From Petrosia ficiformis (lineage: Eukaryota; Porifera; Demospongiae; Haplosclerida; Petrosiidae): 64,000 bases of DNA. The notes under the pieces are model-generated. The model saw nothing but the letters and a program-made list of their open reading frames with translations, was not told the origin of the DNA and searched no databases. Shown one piece after another: positions 10,501 to 22,900 of the stretch. The stretch spans positions 8,989,076 to 9,053,075 of the forward strand of contig OX345637.1 in NCBI GenBank assembly GCA_947044365.1. Direction: 5' to 3'. Position 1 is the stretch's first letter. Every line of letters begins with the position of its first letter. The position numbers were made by a program, and so were the translations under genes.

Positions 10501-13500
10501 TGGTTAATTAGAACCTAAACTAAATAGTAATTCTCTTGTGAGGTAATTAATAAAACCAATACTAAAATTGTTTAAACTTTGTTTAATTAAAAAGAAGTTT
10601 TTGTGGCCATGGAAAACTAGTTTACTGTCATTTAACAAGTGTTGTGTAAATGGCAGTTTACACAACATATTAATTACTAAACTTGTAATATAATTTTATA
10701 GCTGTTACTCTCATATTAAACAAAACTTTTTTTCACAATTAATTACTACAAGTAAAAATTTAGAACTAAAATGATTCGTCAGTTGTTAACTAATAACTAA
10801 AACTAGAGGCATGTAATCTTTCAGTTGATAATTAAAAACCAAAACTAAGGAAACTTCCTTCTGACTTAATTAATTGATTACTAAAACTAATAAACCAAAA
10901 CTGAAATGGTTTGTACTGGCCTAACTAAAACAACACTATTTTATTGATATGGAAATGAATAAAACATAATAAATTCTTGTCACTAACCAAAAATTCCATG
11001 TAAAGTAGAGTACTATCACTAGAGAAATTATAATCAAGAGATACTTGTACATTACTGAATCCATTAGGAACTGTGTGGAAAAGTCAGTAGTAAAATGTTA
11101 ACATGTGAATTGTGTGTGTATGTAACTACCATTTCCTAGAGTAGCACATTGAATATAAAGTTCATCTCCAAATCCCACTGAATTAATAGCTCTTACACTA
11201 AAATTATATTCAGTATTAGCAGTCAAGCTAGGAATGTCTATCGTTGTATTATCAGTGATAATATTAATATCATTAGGTGTTCCAATAATACTGTACTGAA
11301 CAGATTCTCCTCCATCATCACCTGGTGGATTCCATTGTAGTAGTAATGAAGAGTACATTATATCAGTACAAGTTGGAGGAGAGACTTCAGGAGCAGAAGG
11401 AACAGCTAAAATAAATAGAATATGAAAATATTGATAATATTGTAGCATACGTATATGTGCGACTTGCAGGGGATACTAAGCTCTAGTATGTATAAAAATG
11501 ACTTTTCAGGCTCATCATTTCATACCTACAATGTAGCCATCCCTCCTAAGTTCATCTCCAAAAACTTCTAAGTTGTTATTAAAAAATTTCATATTCATAG
11601 TTGATTGACAAAATCAATACTGAGTAACCTTCCAGCTTGTGCATATATGTATGAGACTATACTATATGAATACTACTTGACTTTTCAAATACCACTATGC
11701 TGTCAAAATTTACTTCATATTGCAAAAAGTAAATGATATCCACGTATAATTATGTGACCCAATTTGTGAAAGGATTGCAAAATAATTTTGAACGCTGTGA
11801 CCTTGTATTTTTGTTATTCAATTCAATGGTCTAACTTTAAATGTTCCATTTCGTACAAGAAGCCAACAACATTTTATATAATTATGCAGAAGTACTTTTA
11901 TAAATCTTCTTGAATAAAAAAAACTTAGATGGCTTCCTATGCAAAACAGCAGAATAGCAAGTGTTTAAATTGAGGACATTCCTCAGATATTGAACAACAA
12001 AGGTACTAATTTACTAAGAGCCAGTCACATTCCAATGCTTGCTATTCAGCTTTTTTTGCTTACAAAACCAACTATGTTTGGTTTTTATGATGCCATTAAC
12101 AGCACATCTTGCATGAATACCAAATTCAGTTCAATTTCCATGTTTTTTTTATATACAAATAGCCAAATAGCAAACATTTGAAAAAAAGCAAATTATTTTA
12201 GTGTGGTTTTCACAATGGATAACATATCTCATGCATTTATAAAGTGTTGCTGCAAACATAGCTACTACAAATGGCTTTGACCAACTAAAGGTATTAAGCA
12301 ACACATGCATGTACAGTGGGCATTTTACAACTAAGTGTGAGTCCTGAAGTTAGCATCTCCATAGCTAATATTTGTAATTGCAAGAGTACACATAAATACT
12401 TCGTGTATACTGTAATTTTATCACAGTGACATATTATTGACAGATGAGTATGTGAGTAAACCTACTCCTACTGTCTTTGTTGCAATTGGGACACACGACT
12501 AATTCATTGGAAATATAACTGGTATTAATTGACTAATAAGCTGCCTAGAATGATTTACTTGTTAAACTATGTACACAAGATGATCATAGGGTTTGACAAA
12601 AATAATATTGTAATTTTGTTACACACTCACTCAATATAAACAAAGTACAGTCACTATTCATGCCTAATACATCTCCACAATTCACAACAGCTTGATCCAG
12701 ATTAGATGTAGCTTGAAATGTTAGTGTAGCATTTGTAGTTAGTAATGAGTTGTTAAAACTATTAACACATGATACAAACTCAGGATCTTCAGGATCTGAA
12801 CCAGGTGCACCATCAGTGTGAGTAATTGAAACATTTGGAGGAATAGTCCAGATAAGAAGATTTGTAGAAATATTAGATCCAAAAGTATCAACCACACAGT
12901 TTATACTAATATTAGTACCAGGTTCAGCATGTGTACCATCTCCTATATCAGTTCTACAATACTGTCCACCATCTAACACAACTGATGTTAGTACTATATA
13001 AAGAATAAGAATTCAAATCAACACATGTATTAAGATAGATATTTTTATGTAAAGATCTAGATGGTCATATGTAAACTTGATCAAATCATTAAGAAGGGTA
13101 ACAATGTTAGAGAATGAAATGACCCTGAATAATTTGAATTCTATACATATGTACATGAAGATAATTACAAGGGGTTTGATAATAAGGTAAGGAAAAATGA
13201 CACGTTTGTGTACTACACACTGCACAGTGTAACTATAGAAAAAGAGTAAACAGTGGTAGTGTAAATAAGACTAATTTTATTCACAATTATGCATGCTTCT
13301 GGCAATCTATCATTCGTTATCCTTATCAATCAATTGCTGGTCATCCAAATGTGTAACAACAGGACTATATTATCACAAACCCTAACCAATATAAATATTA
13401 TGTTGGTAATAGTTGTGTCTGAAGATAAAATGGTAATGATTATATCTTTTCTGTCTTTCGATACATTTTACACGGCTATCATGGTTACATTACAATGCAT

Positions 13501-14646
13501 TTAATTCTGTGTGTTTTACTGATTTTGATGTTCAAACTGCTTTTTGAAGTCTTCATCAACAGATTTATCATGCTTCTTTGTTCCATGTGAAGCTACTTAG
13601 GTAGGTGTGCCATGTCTATTATCACCATGTGTAAGAGAATGACTTTTGTGAGTAATTATCAAGCAGGAAGTCAGGCAAATAAGAGCGTAGCATTGTTCGA
13701 GATGACTGTATGTATATACAGCAATTATTTTGTTTAGGAATGCAATTACTTGATCACAAATCTGTGTGTAAATACAACATAGACTTTGTTCTTTTACATG
13801 CACATGACTGTGTAGATATCACTATTAGGAAGGTGATTTTTGCAGTCTCCGACCAGACTGTTGTACGGTGCTGGCCTGAGAAAGTTTTTTAAAATACAAA
13901 TAATTTATGACATAATAGCTTTACATTGATTCCAATTAAAGTTGTAAAGTTTATTTAATAATTTCAACAAGGTTAGTTAACCATTGACATGATAGTTGTT
14001 TTATTATTGTTAAAGAAATAATAACAAAAAACATTTTGGCTTATTACTGGCAAAGATTTCTGGGCTGAAACATATTTTGTTATTATTTTTAATAATAACA
14101 TAACAACTATCATGTCAATGCTTAACTAACCTTGTTGAAATTTTGCTTCACGTGAGGCTCTTCGTGTGTTCTGTATTACATGTAGTAATAACAAGAACCT
14201 TCGTAAATATAATGTTTTATAATCTGAGAGCATTTTCAGCATAGATGAATTACACTGTATGATGGAAACCAAAAATATACTTTAACATGGAAGTCATTGT
14301 GTTGCCATATTATGATGGTCTCACCAATCCAGCAGAAGTAAGACTGCATGTCTATCCAAAGCTGATTCAATGAGGTAGTCGCATCCATTCATAGAAATTT
14401 TTTTCTAATATCATTATGGCCTTTTATGTAGTATTCGAGTTAGAAAGGGTAAGAAGGTTACTACATTTGCATATACTGATGAGTATCACTACTATTATAG
14501 TTGAGCAAATCAACCAATTTTGTTGCTGGTGGCATTATGCTATGCCCAGACTATATATGTATATTTACAAAGAAAAAAACAATTATGTTCTACTTACCTG
14601 CTTGAGAATATAGTAGTAAAACCACCAGACACAGTTCAACCTTCAT
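7521..14646 (-). CDS. Gene B: Ig/FN3 single-pass receptor
   Basis: Exons: 14646-14598 (leader MKVELCLVVLLL...), 12993-12631 (Ig; GGQYCRT, later AVVNC), 11405-11130 (FN3; LQWNPP, NTEYNFSVRAINSVG), 11070-10988 and 9490-9280 (second FN3, split in phase 0), 9214-8861 (beta-rich module, NAVLTYNLQV, then Ser/Thr stalk), 8051-8010 (stalk, TTEPPG) and 7941-7834 (membrane span). Phases agree throughout. The membrane exon reads an in-frame TAG at 7846-7844, right after WYRNR, giving 491 residues and almost no tail. A GTAAGT donor and an in-phase tail exon (7563-7521, PIPLVNRNEPA) still follow the stop, so the locus once encoded, or encodes in other alleles, a longer tail. The ectodomain is a close paralogue of gene C; the membrane end resembles gene A. 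Confidence 0.85.
8118..8655. repeat. 30-bp minisatellite in gene B intron
   Basis: About 17 copies of 'gtacacttgagtcaatacat' plus a 'gtacatgta'-type spacer, about 30 bp in most units with a few 36-40 bp variants. It lies in the intron between the module exon and the stalk exon of gene B. The long minus-strand ORFs here are products of the repeat. Units contain TGAGTCA, the AP-1 consensus, in every copy. Confidence 0.9.
9655..10980. other. Gene B intron with repeats
   Basis: Large intron inside the second FN3. It resembles gene C intron 19760-20330 over 9780-10250 ('gttggtggagggata...taatatctttgtgttag' and neighbours), as expected of paralogous introns. 10440-10920 is rich in 'actaaaactaa' motifs. 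No exon seen. Confidence 0.5.
13961..14142. mobile_element. Foldback MITE, ~68-bp arms
   Basis: The arm starting 'atttcaacaaggttagttaa' at 13961 is matched in reverse by the arm ending 'ttaactaaccttgttgaaa' at about 14140, with a roughly 45-bp loop. It lies in the first intron of gene B. Its arms could form a long hairpin. No coding capacity. Confidence 0.85.
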
Positions 14647-14699
14647 TCTATCACCTGTTAGATTGCTCCAGTAGGTCCAGAAAGTTGCAACGAACCTGC

Positions 14700-14870
14700 A
14701 TTCAGTTGCTTTGCGTCTACACATCAGGTTGGGTGTGGCTCATTAACGCAGGCCAGCACCCGGACCCGGACCCGGTACCCCTCCCATCCCGGATCCCAAG
14801 TTTAGATAGGGTGTGCCTGGGGAAGAGCGCCATGGCCAAGATTTCAAGCATTCCGAATAGGAGAAATATC
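14700..14870. repeat. GC-rich patch upstream of gene B
   Basis: A short GC-rich block with 'cccggacccggacccggtac' just upstream of the gene B start. The base composition is unlike its surroundings, so it may be an inserted repeat or part of the gene B promoter. No protein recognised. Confidence 0.35.
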
Positions 14871-14989
14871 TAATCCATGGCAGATCAACAGCAAGGAAAT
14901 AATTTAGATAGCGAGCAAGGAATTAGTATACATGCAAGCAAGGAAGTATTAAAATGGTTTACCTGTTCTCCAGATGATGTCTTTTAAAG

Positions 14990-15085
14990 TTTAAACTTGT
15001 TCGTTCGAAGTCAGCTTCTGGGCCTGATGGAATATCTAGCCATATGTTGAGGAATACTGCTTTTGCAATTCACACTTCACTAGTC
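14990..15085 (+). pseudogene. LINE reverse transcriptase fragment, 5' part
   Basis: Reads VRSKSASGPDGISSHMLRNTA on the plus strand. This is the GPDGIS region at the start of non-LTR (Jockey/CR1/L2-like) reverse transcriptases. About 670 bp of foreign DNA separates it from the rest of the domain at 15757. Confidence 0.75.
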
Positions 15086-15756
15086 TTGAGGGCCAGGCTG
15101 GCCACGCAATATCCATCGTTCACCAGACCCTTCCTCCTCCGTGAAGAGGCGGCCCCCGAGACTAACCAGGCCCAGAAGAAGCAATAGGTCGAATCACAAT
15201 TGATGGATGCCCAACAGAACGTGATACACTTATTACCTGAAGTACTTTTATATTCAAGTAAAGAGTTGAACTTTAGATGAATAAAGCTGTGCAATATATG
15301 TGACTGGGTCTGCGAAAAGCAGTGTTATGGATTAAAATTTAGAAATTGATTTTTTGCTGGTCTATACCTGAATAAAGCGCATGCATGCATTATATTAATA
15401 TAAACCAATGATCAGTTAGCTACATAGGCCGTTATAGAAAAGTATCAAAAGCACTAATAGGATGGTCAGAATCAGAGACAAAATCATTGGTAAAGCTACT
15501 CTATCTCCACAATGAGAAGCCATAGCACAGTAATGATAACCTAGCAGTCAGACTAGTTATCTCTGAGACTGTCCCCTTCTAATGATAGAGCATGCAGCTG
15601 CAAGCACAGAATATGTTGTGTAATGTGCATTTATTTACATGACATAATGATAATCTACATGACATCAACAATTTAGAGCAAAAGTAGTAAATAGTTAGTA
15701 GCTAACAAAGTTTTTTTCTAAATATATTTAAGGTCAAACGATGCAGAGGCCAAAAC
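15086..15756. mobile_element. Insertion splitting the LINE reverse transcriptase
   Basis: Non-LINE DNA between the two RT pieces. It begins with a GC-rich segment ('ccagacccttcctcctccgt...gcgagact'-type), similar in kind to 36735-36785. It may hold more than one nested element; ends and target duplication were not resolved. Confidence 0.45.
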
Positions 15757-16545
15757 CGTCAGTTGCAACTTTTGCACTTCCTCTGCCCCTGCTATCTACT
15801 CTATTCAACAAATCTCTTTCCTTGGGATTCCGAGTTGTTCCATCAGACTAGAAATTATCTAACCAATGTAAGCAGTCCTACATTGGTTGGGAATTACAAG
15901 CCTATTTTCTTAGTACTTTCCCTGGTTTCCAAGCTATTGGAATGTATATTAATTGTTCATAACAATTCAATTTAGTGATATTTGTCACTATACAAACTCC
16001 TTTCACTCCGTCAATTTGGATTTCGCCCCCATAGTTCAACACAAGAGGCTTTACTTCATACTGCTAACTATGTATTTATGTCCAACATTGCCATCAAAAT
16101 CTCATGAATATCATTATGTGGTTGATTTAGGATAGGGATAGGGTTAGGGTTCGGTTGTGCAATACACATTTGCTGAGTGGATACATGCACCTGCAGGTCT
16201 GTCTTTAAAATACCAGACAAAACTAAAATGATGTTACTCTCAAGGAAACGCTTTCCCCCATCAGTTAACTTTATGTGGATTTTTTCCATCACCATCCCTG
16301 TGTGGACTTGTGGTTGACACATTTGGGAGTGGCTATTATTTGTGACCTAAAGTGGAATTTTAGCTACCATATTTTCAAAACTTATGCTAAAGCCAGGAAA
16401 CAATTTTTCAACATGATAGGTTTTTTCACATGGCTGACACTGCCACTCTCTCTTCTCTTTATAAAGCCACTGTGTTACCAGTGATAGACTATATTGTTGT
16501 GCTTTCTGGGATCCCACTGGTGTTAGCTTATTGACACCCATGCAC
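15757..16545 (+). pseudogene. LINE reverse transcriptase fragment, main part
   Basis: Across frames the plus strand gives PSVATFALPLPLLSTLFNKSLSLG, GNYKPIFLV with VSKLLE (the NYRPISLL motif), RQFGFRPHSSTQEALLHTAN (motif FGFRxxxST), KTKMMLLSRKR and HLGVAIICDLKW (YLGV...L.W). The YxDD region is missing and there are several stops and frame changes, so the copy is dead. The family is non-LTR, near Jockey/CR1/L2 by these motifs. It lies between genes B and C. Confidence 0.8.
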
Positions 16546-16969
16546 AATTAATTTTTCCTTAGCTTTGGTAAAACATGAATATGTATCCACCACCTTATGG
16601 GATCATAAAAAAAGCACCATGCAAGGGGCTGGAAAAGCACACTAAAAAATTAAACTGAGATTAATGTGGTGCTCACTTAGCAACAAACTGAAAATAACGA
16701 CTTCCATGCAACATGAAAATGACCAGATCACCATTAATTATGCTGTTGTCGACTTCCCACTAAAAACCTGGTAAGGGAGGTATTATAGTTCTGTTTTGCA
16801 CCCAGTTTATTGTCACTATTAAAATTAAAACAAGCGGAGTGCATGTGTACAAAAACTGCATAAATAACAAACAATAGTTGATTTATTGTAGTGATATGGA
16901 ATATTATGAACCAAAGAGAACTAATTTCATAATTATAAGAGTTGTAATGAAATGATGATCATCACAAAC

Positions 16970-19900
16970 TTAAAAGGTCACTGTCTCATATTCTGAAGTG
17001 GATCTGGGACCACTGGTCACATGATCATAAGCCTGATTACCCTTCATTTCAAATTCACTGGTTCTAGTAAAACTAATACCAGGTAAAGGAGTGTCATATA
17101 CTGGATTAGTAGTGTTCATGGAGTAGTTTCCTTTCCCACAACACAAGTAGACAACAAAAAGAGTGAAGAGAGATGATATAACGGATGACACAGGAATAGT
17201 AACAACTGCTGTTATACCAGCTGATAGTGGAGCTGATAAACCTATAATAGTAATAATTATCATCATGATCATGTAAATGATTATAGTTACTATTACCTTC
17301 AGTATTAGTATCAAATGAAGTACATGTACAAGAACATATTGATGCTGTAATAAATGAGAAAGATATGACACTTCATTTTCCATGACAGTACACAATATAA
17401 TTTTTATAGTATTTATATTACAGTACTATACCACTTAAGATCAAAGGGCTTCTAATAAGATGTCTTAGGTGTACCATTCAATTACTGATAATCTGGCAGC
17501 TAATCTGATTCCTTCAATTAATGTTTGTAGATTTGAATATGTGCAGCATGCCTTGATGGACAAGACCAGACATTTTCATTTCAAGGTGATACTAAGTTTG
17601 GAAATCAGTATCAATGATATCAAAATACTAAATGAGTACTGGACTAAATTTCTTTTTTTAGCCATATGCAATAGCCAAGAAATATTGAGTTTAGTGTACT
17701 TCCTGAGAGACTCTATTTTACTGCAGGTAATATAAATTTTTGATGTAAAGAAAAGTAGATTATCACTTGAAAAAACCACTTTATTTATTATTTACACCCT
17801 CTTTTCCCTTTACCTATTCAAACAAGTACAGGTTATTAGAACATATTTCGAATCCTCACTCAGTATACTAATACTAATAGTTCCTACCAATAAGACATTT
17901 TAATCAAATTTAATTAGTACTAAGCTTGGATAACAGGAGAAAAACTATCCTTATGATTGATCTAGCATTCAGCACAAACATCAATGCTTGAACATATACA
18001 TCAGTTAAAATAGATAATGGTACATCTATAATAGTAGTACTACACTGTAAAAAGTAATAGGTTATTTTAACCCTCAGTTGGTTACAGGAGTTTCAACGTA
18101 ATTATATCTTCCTCCATGCTGATGTATTTTCCTGCTAGCTAATATTTACAGGTAATGGACAGTTCATTTGATCTTGACCTACATTGTATATTGAATAATA
18201 TAAAGTACATGTCATAACAAGGCATATGGTAACAAATACAATGTAGCTATATACATAGCATAGTATTATATAGGTACAACATGTGGTGTATTATCTGTGA
18301 AACAAGAGATGTTACTACCTCATTCCGGAGTAATTAATTAATAAAAATATGTATAGATTTGTACTTGTGATAGCAAACATGTGATATTTGAAACGTCGGC
18401 ACATGTATGTAATTATTATAGGATTTACGTGTTTAATGTACATGTGCATTGTATTGCTTTTGTTAATTAATATTATGTAGCTATACATAGCATAATATTA
18501 TATTGGTACAACCTGTGGTGTATTATTAGTATTCAAATTCCAAAATCTGCAAAACAAGAGATGTTACTAGCTCATTGCAGAGTAATTAATTAATATAAAT
18601 ATGCACATGAAGTTGTACTTATAATAGCAAATAATGTGATGTACTCCACAGATATTTGAAAAGTCAGCACATCATGCTGCACATGTATGTACCATTCTTT
18701 ATTATGACATGTACCTTATATACTAGTCAATATATATGTAGATCAAAATCAAAACATTACCTATAGCTAAACAAGAAAGCAGCATTGATTTAAATAGGAA
18801 TTGAAACTCATGTAACCAAATGAGGGTTAAAATAACCCATTCATTTTTACAGTGTATACATTTATATTGATGTCACACTTCTATAAGATACCTGTTGGAA
18901 ATGTTGATGATGGCATACCGATATCAGTTGCAGTACTTGCAGATGATGATGATGATGATGATGTTGATGATGTTGATGATGATGATGATGATGATGATGA
19001 CACAGTGAAGCTACTACTAGTACGAGTCATACCAATAGTAATAAAAGAACTCATATCTTCAGACACAACTTGTAGATTATATGTCAGAACAGCATTTGGT
19101 TGTAAATCAGTTAATGAAAACATTCCCATTGTATCAGTCACATATGACACACGTGTTGGATTAATGGAAGGAATATTTATATTCAATTCAACCATCAAAT
19201 CATCTAGTAGAACACGCTCTGCTGTAGTGTACTCTATTACAGCTGTTGTATCAGCCAGTTCTGTAACCTCATCATCTCTAAGCCAGGATGCAACTTCAAA
19301 ATATAAATAACATTATAATATTGTTAATCAGTTCATAACACTATATACTCACCAAAATCAACCTTTCTCTTATTACTACTGCCAACGATATTGTTTGCAA
19401 AAATCTCTATATTATATATATCATCCTCATCCACTTCTATAGTATAATTACATGTACTAGTATCAATATCTTCAGTAGAATATGTGTTTCCAGATTCAAT
19501 GATATTCACTGTGTAGTTATCAATAGGTGGTGTAGTGATAGGATCAGTAATAATGGGACATGGCTATAAAAAATGATACAATTACAAATACAATTAGAAT
19601 TAAAACAATCAATGAGCAGTAACATTATTGTTGGTCAGGGATCATTATCTACAAGCAGATTTCTGATTGTAAATATGAAACAGAATAAGAAAATTAAATT
19701 AATAATTAAAACAGAAACAAGCAATTTTGCGAATATTTATAATGTTCCTAAGGGCTTAGCATCATAATCTACAAGATAATGGTGTAAATTTAAATGTAAC
19801 CATGGTAACCCCTTTTGCTCAACTGAATCCACCATTCATTATTAGATATTAGATTGGCACAAGTTCACTCATGTACTATCACAGATATACTTTAATTATG

Positions 19901-22900
19901 TACACTGTATGTAGTTTCTCAGCATTTTTGTCAATGGATGTACATGTAAGAAATCTATAAAACTACACTTGCTTTGACAAAACTCTCTGTTTTCAGATAT
20001 TAATTAACTTTCAACATGTTGGTGGAGGGATAAAGTAATATCTTTGTGTTAGTTTTTGCTTTGTGCTAGGTATGACTAGGGAGACTTAAGGAATACTACA
20101 GACTAGGTAGGATACAGGATCAATGGTTCTTGTAGAACTTTTATGAATACATTTCAGGTTACAATTGGAAGTCTGTACAGCTGGAGAATGTGACATGCCA
20201 TGCCCATAAATTGACTAAGCCCCCAGAATCAATGTATACAATGCATATGTGATACAAGTAAATATATCAGAGACTACGGTAGTACTCTCTATGTAGGGAT
20301 GGCACGGAAAAAAATGGCCACCCATACAATTGCAAGTGATGAGCTGAAATCTCTGCTAAAGTTATAGAGACGAGTTTTAATAAACACATACCTTTTCATA
20401 TCTAGTGTTTTTATGACTAACAACATCTTCTAGACAGTTGAAGATCATCTTTAAGGTAGAGAACCGGCAAATAGCAAAACTAACAAAATCTTCATCATAA
20501 TTATTATTATTTTCCAGACAAATCATTTTTTTTGTTTGATGTATTATCACATTGATTCTAGCACAATTTCAGTTGCATTCACAGTAAAATTCTGGTCTTG
20601 AAATAGCAACATGATATCTTCAAATACTATGAAAGTCTCAACGACTACAAAGATTTTATCTCAAATCAGATGCCATTTTCATTAATCAACCCACATGGTT
20701 TTTAATTGAGCATGTGCATTTCTATACTTAAACATGGAAGTGCTGGAATCATAATAAATTTGTGAGGAAATACAGTCTTATAATAATGACTTGTTAATGT
20801 TAAAGCCATTGTCTAATAATATTATATACTATGATAAGCATTGGAATAGTGAAATGTTGACACAGTGACTGACACTACTTGTAGGACTGCTGACATAAGT
20901 AATTGATATATACATAAGTACTTATAAAGCAAAATACAAAGAGCTGTACTTATGTAGGGTTATATGCAAGTGGTTTGTTTAATTTTGGGTCTCACCTAAC
21001 CTTGTTCGCATGCTTTTTGGGCTTCGACATCCATACATCTTCTATCATTTTATTGGAAATGTTTTTTATTATTCTTTACGTAAATAGAATCAACTCTAGG
21101 CCTGTGGAAAGCAATCAGAGGGATGGCCCTAAAAATAGGTTTTAGGATTTCAGGCAGATAAAGTCTCAACAATAAATAAACTGATCATAATGCAAATACA
21201 ATGATAGGGATACATTTTTCTACATAATTACATAATATTTTTATCACACACCGTAAAAATGACAGGTTTTTTATATTCTCATTTGGTTACCAGAGATTCT
21301 ATAATATCCTCCTGGGATTAAATCAATGCTGATTTGTTTTCCTGTTAGGTAATTTTTACAAATACTAGTTTCTTTTGATCTTGATCTAGTAATAAAAGTG
21401 CATATAAGAAATTCAATAGGAGTTATATTATGACACCTATTAAATTTCTATTGCATGAGTACAATAATAAATAACTATAATTATACACAAATGTTACTTT
21501 TTATTTAGTTTGTTATCTGTTATTTTTCATTTGTTATTATAAGTATAAATTCATGCAAGTTGTCGAAAAATAACTTTCTTTGCCACAAATAATTGAATAA
21601 TAATTATGCATCAGAAGGATATTATTAATAATACATGTCACCAAAATAAGAATCAAAATTACCCATTTATGTTTCGGGTGTATTGTATGTTTTCTTTTTT
21701 TAACCCTTAGAGGACTGAGCTTGTTTTTCAAAATTCTTCCCATTTCCAACACTGGCGACTCTATTGCATATATTTTGGCCACCGTTCACTTTCTCTACCC
21801 CAAACTTGGCTACTTTTCCGACATAGAGTACTACTTCTACCAACTTGCTCACTGGGACTCAAAAGTCCCCAAGCGCTTCATAAGATTAAATTAAATGCAG
21901 TGCTCTCCCTCTTTTGACTGGAACTGGGGCAAACAAAATGACCCCACTGCATGTTGGCACCAGCTACACCCACGATTTCAGGTTTTACAGCAAGGGAAAT
22001 GCCTCAGGTGCCCACCAGAGCGAGTGGGCTGGGTCACTAAAACCGCAAATTGCATGGCGGTGAGGGGGCACAGCCCCCTTCGAACCCCCTTTAAAATTCT
22101 CCCCGTAGTCATTATTTAGACCAAAGGGCAGCCTAAAAACCATCAACTTTTAAAGCCATTTTCATGGGCTTGTGCCTGATGCCAATTACAACCATTTGGA
22201 GAGCTACGTAAAGCTAGGAACACATTCCGAAACACGTAGGGGTGAAATGTCACATATATGTGACATCAGTCTTCTAAGGGTTAAATTCATACAGACATGA
22301 ATATAAATATAATAAATTCTCATCACTAACCAAAAATTCCACATAAAGTAGAGTACTATCACTAGAGAAATTATAATCAAGAGAAACATCTACATTACTG
22401 AATCCATTAGGAACTGTGTGGAAAAGTCAGTAGTAAAATGTTAACGTGTGAATTGTGTGTGTATGTAACTACCATTTCCTAGAGTAGTACATTGAGTAGA
22501 AAGTTTATCTCCAAATCCCACTGAATTAATAGCTCTTACAACAAATTTATATTCAGTATTAGGAGTCAAGTTAGAGATCTCCATCATTATATTGTCAGTG
22601 ATAATACAATTATCATCAGGTGTTCCAGTAATATTGTACTGGACAGACTCTCCTCCATCATCACTTGGTGGATTCCATTGCAATGTTAGTGACTGATAAG
22701 TTATATCAGTACAATTAGGAGATGATATTACAGGAGCAGAAGGAATAGCTAATGTAAAAGAGAATACAAAAACATTGATCATAACTATTGTAGCATTTGT
22801 ATATGTGCAACTGGTAGCCTGTGGTAGGGAAGCTCTAACACATATATAAATGACTCGTTGTTTCACACTTAATTTTGCAGTCCATGACTTGAAATAGGAA

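Noticed and set aside
21895..22119. 74-residue plus-strand ORF with Trp and Cys
   Set aside because: Lies in the GC-rich core of an interspersed repeat within an intron; no family match and no splice context.
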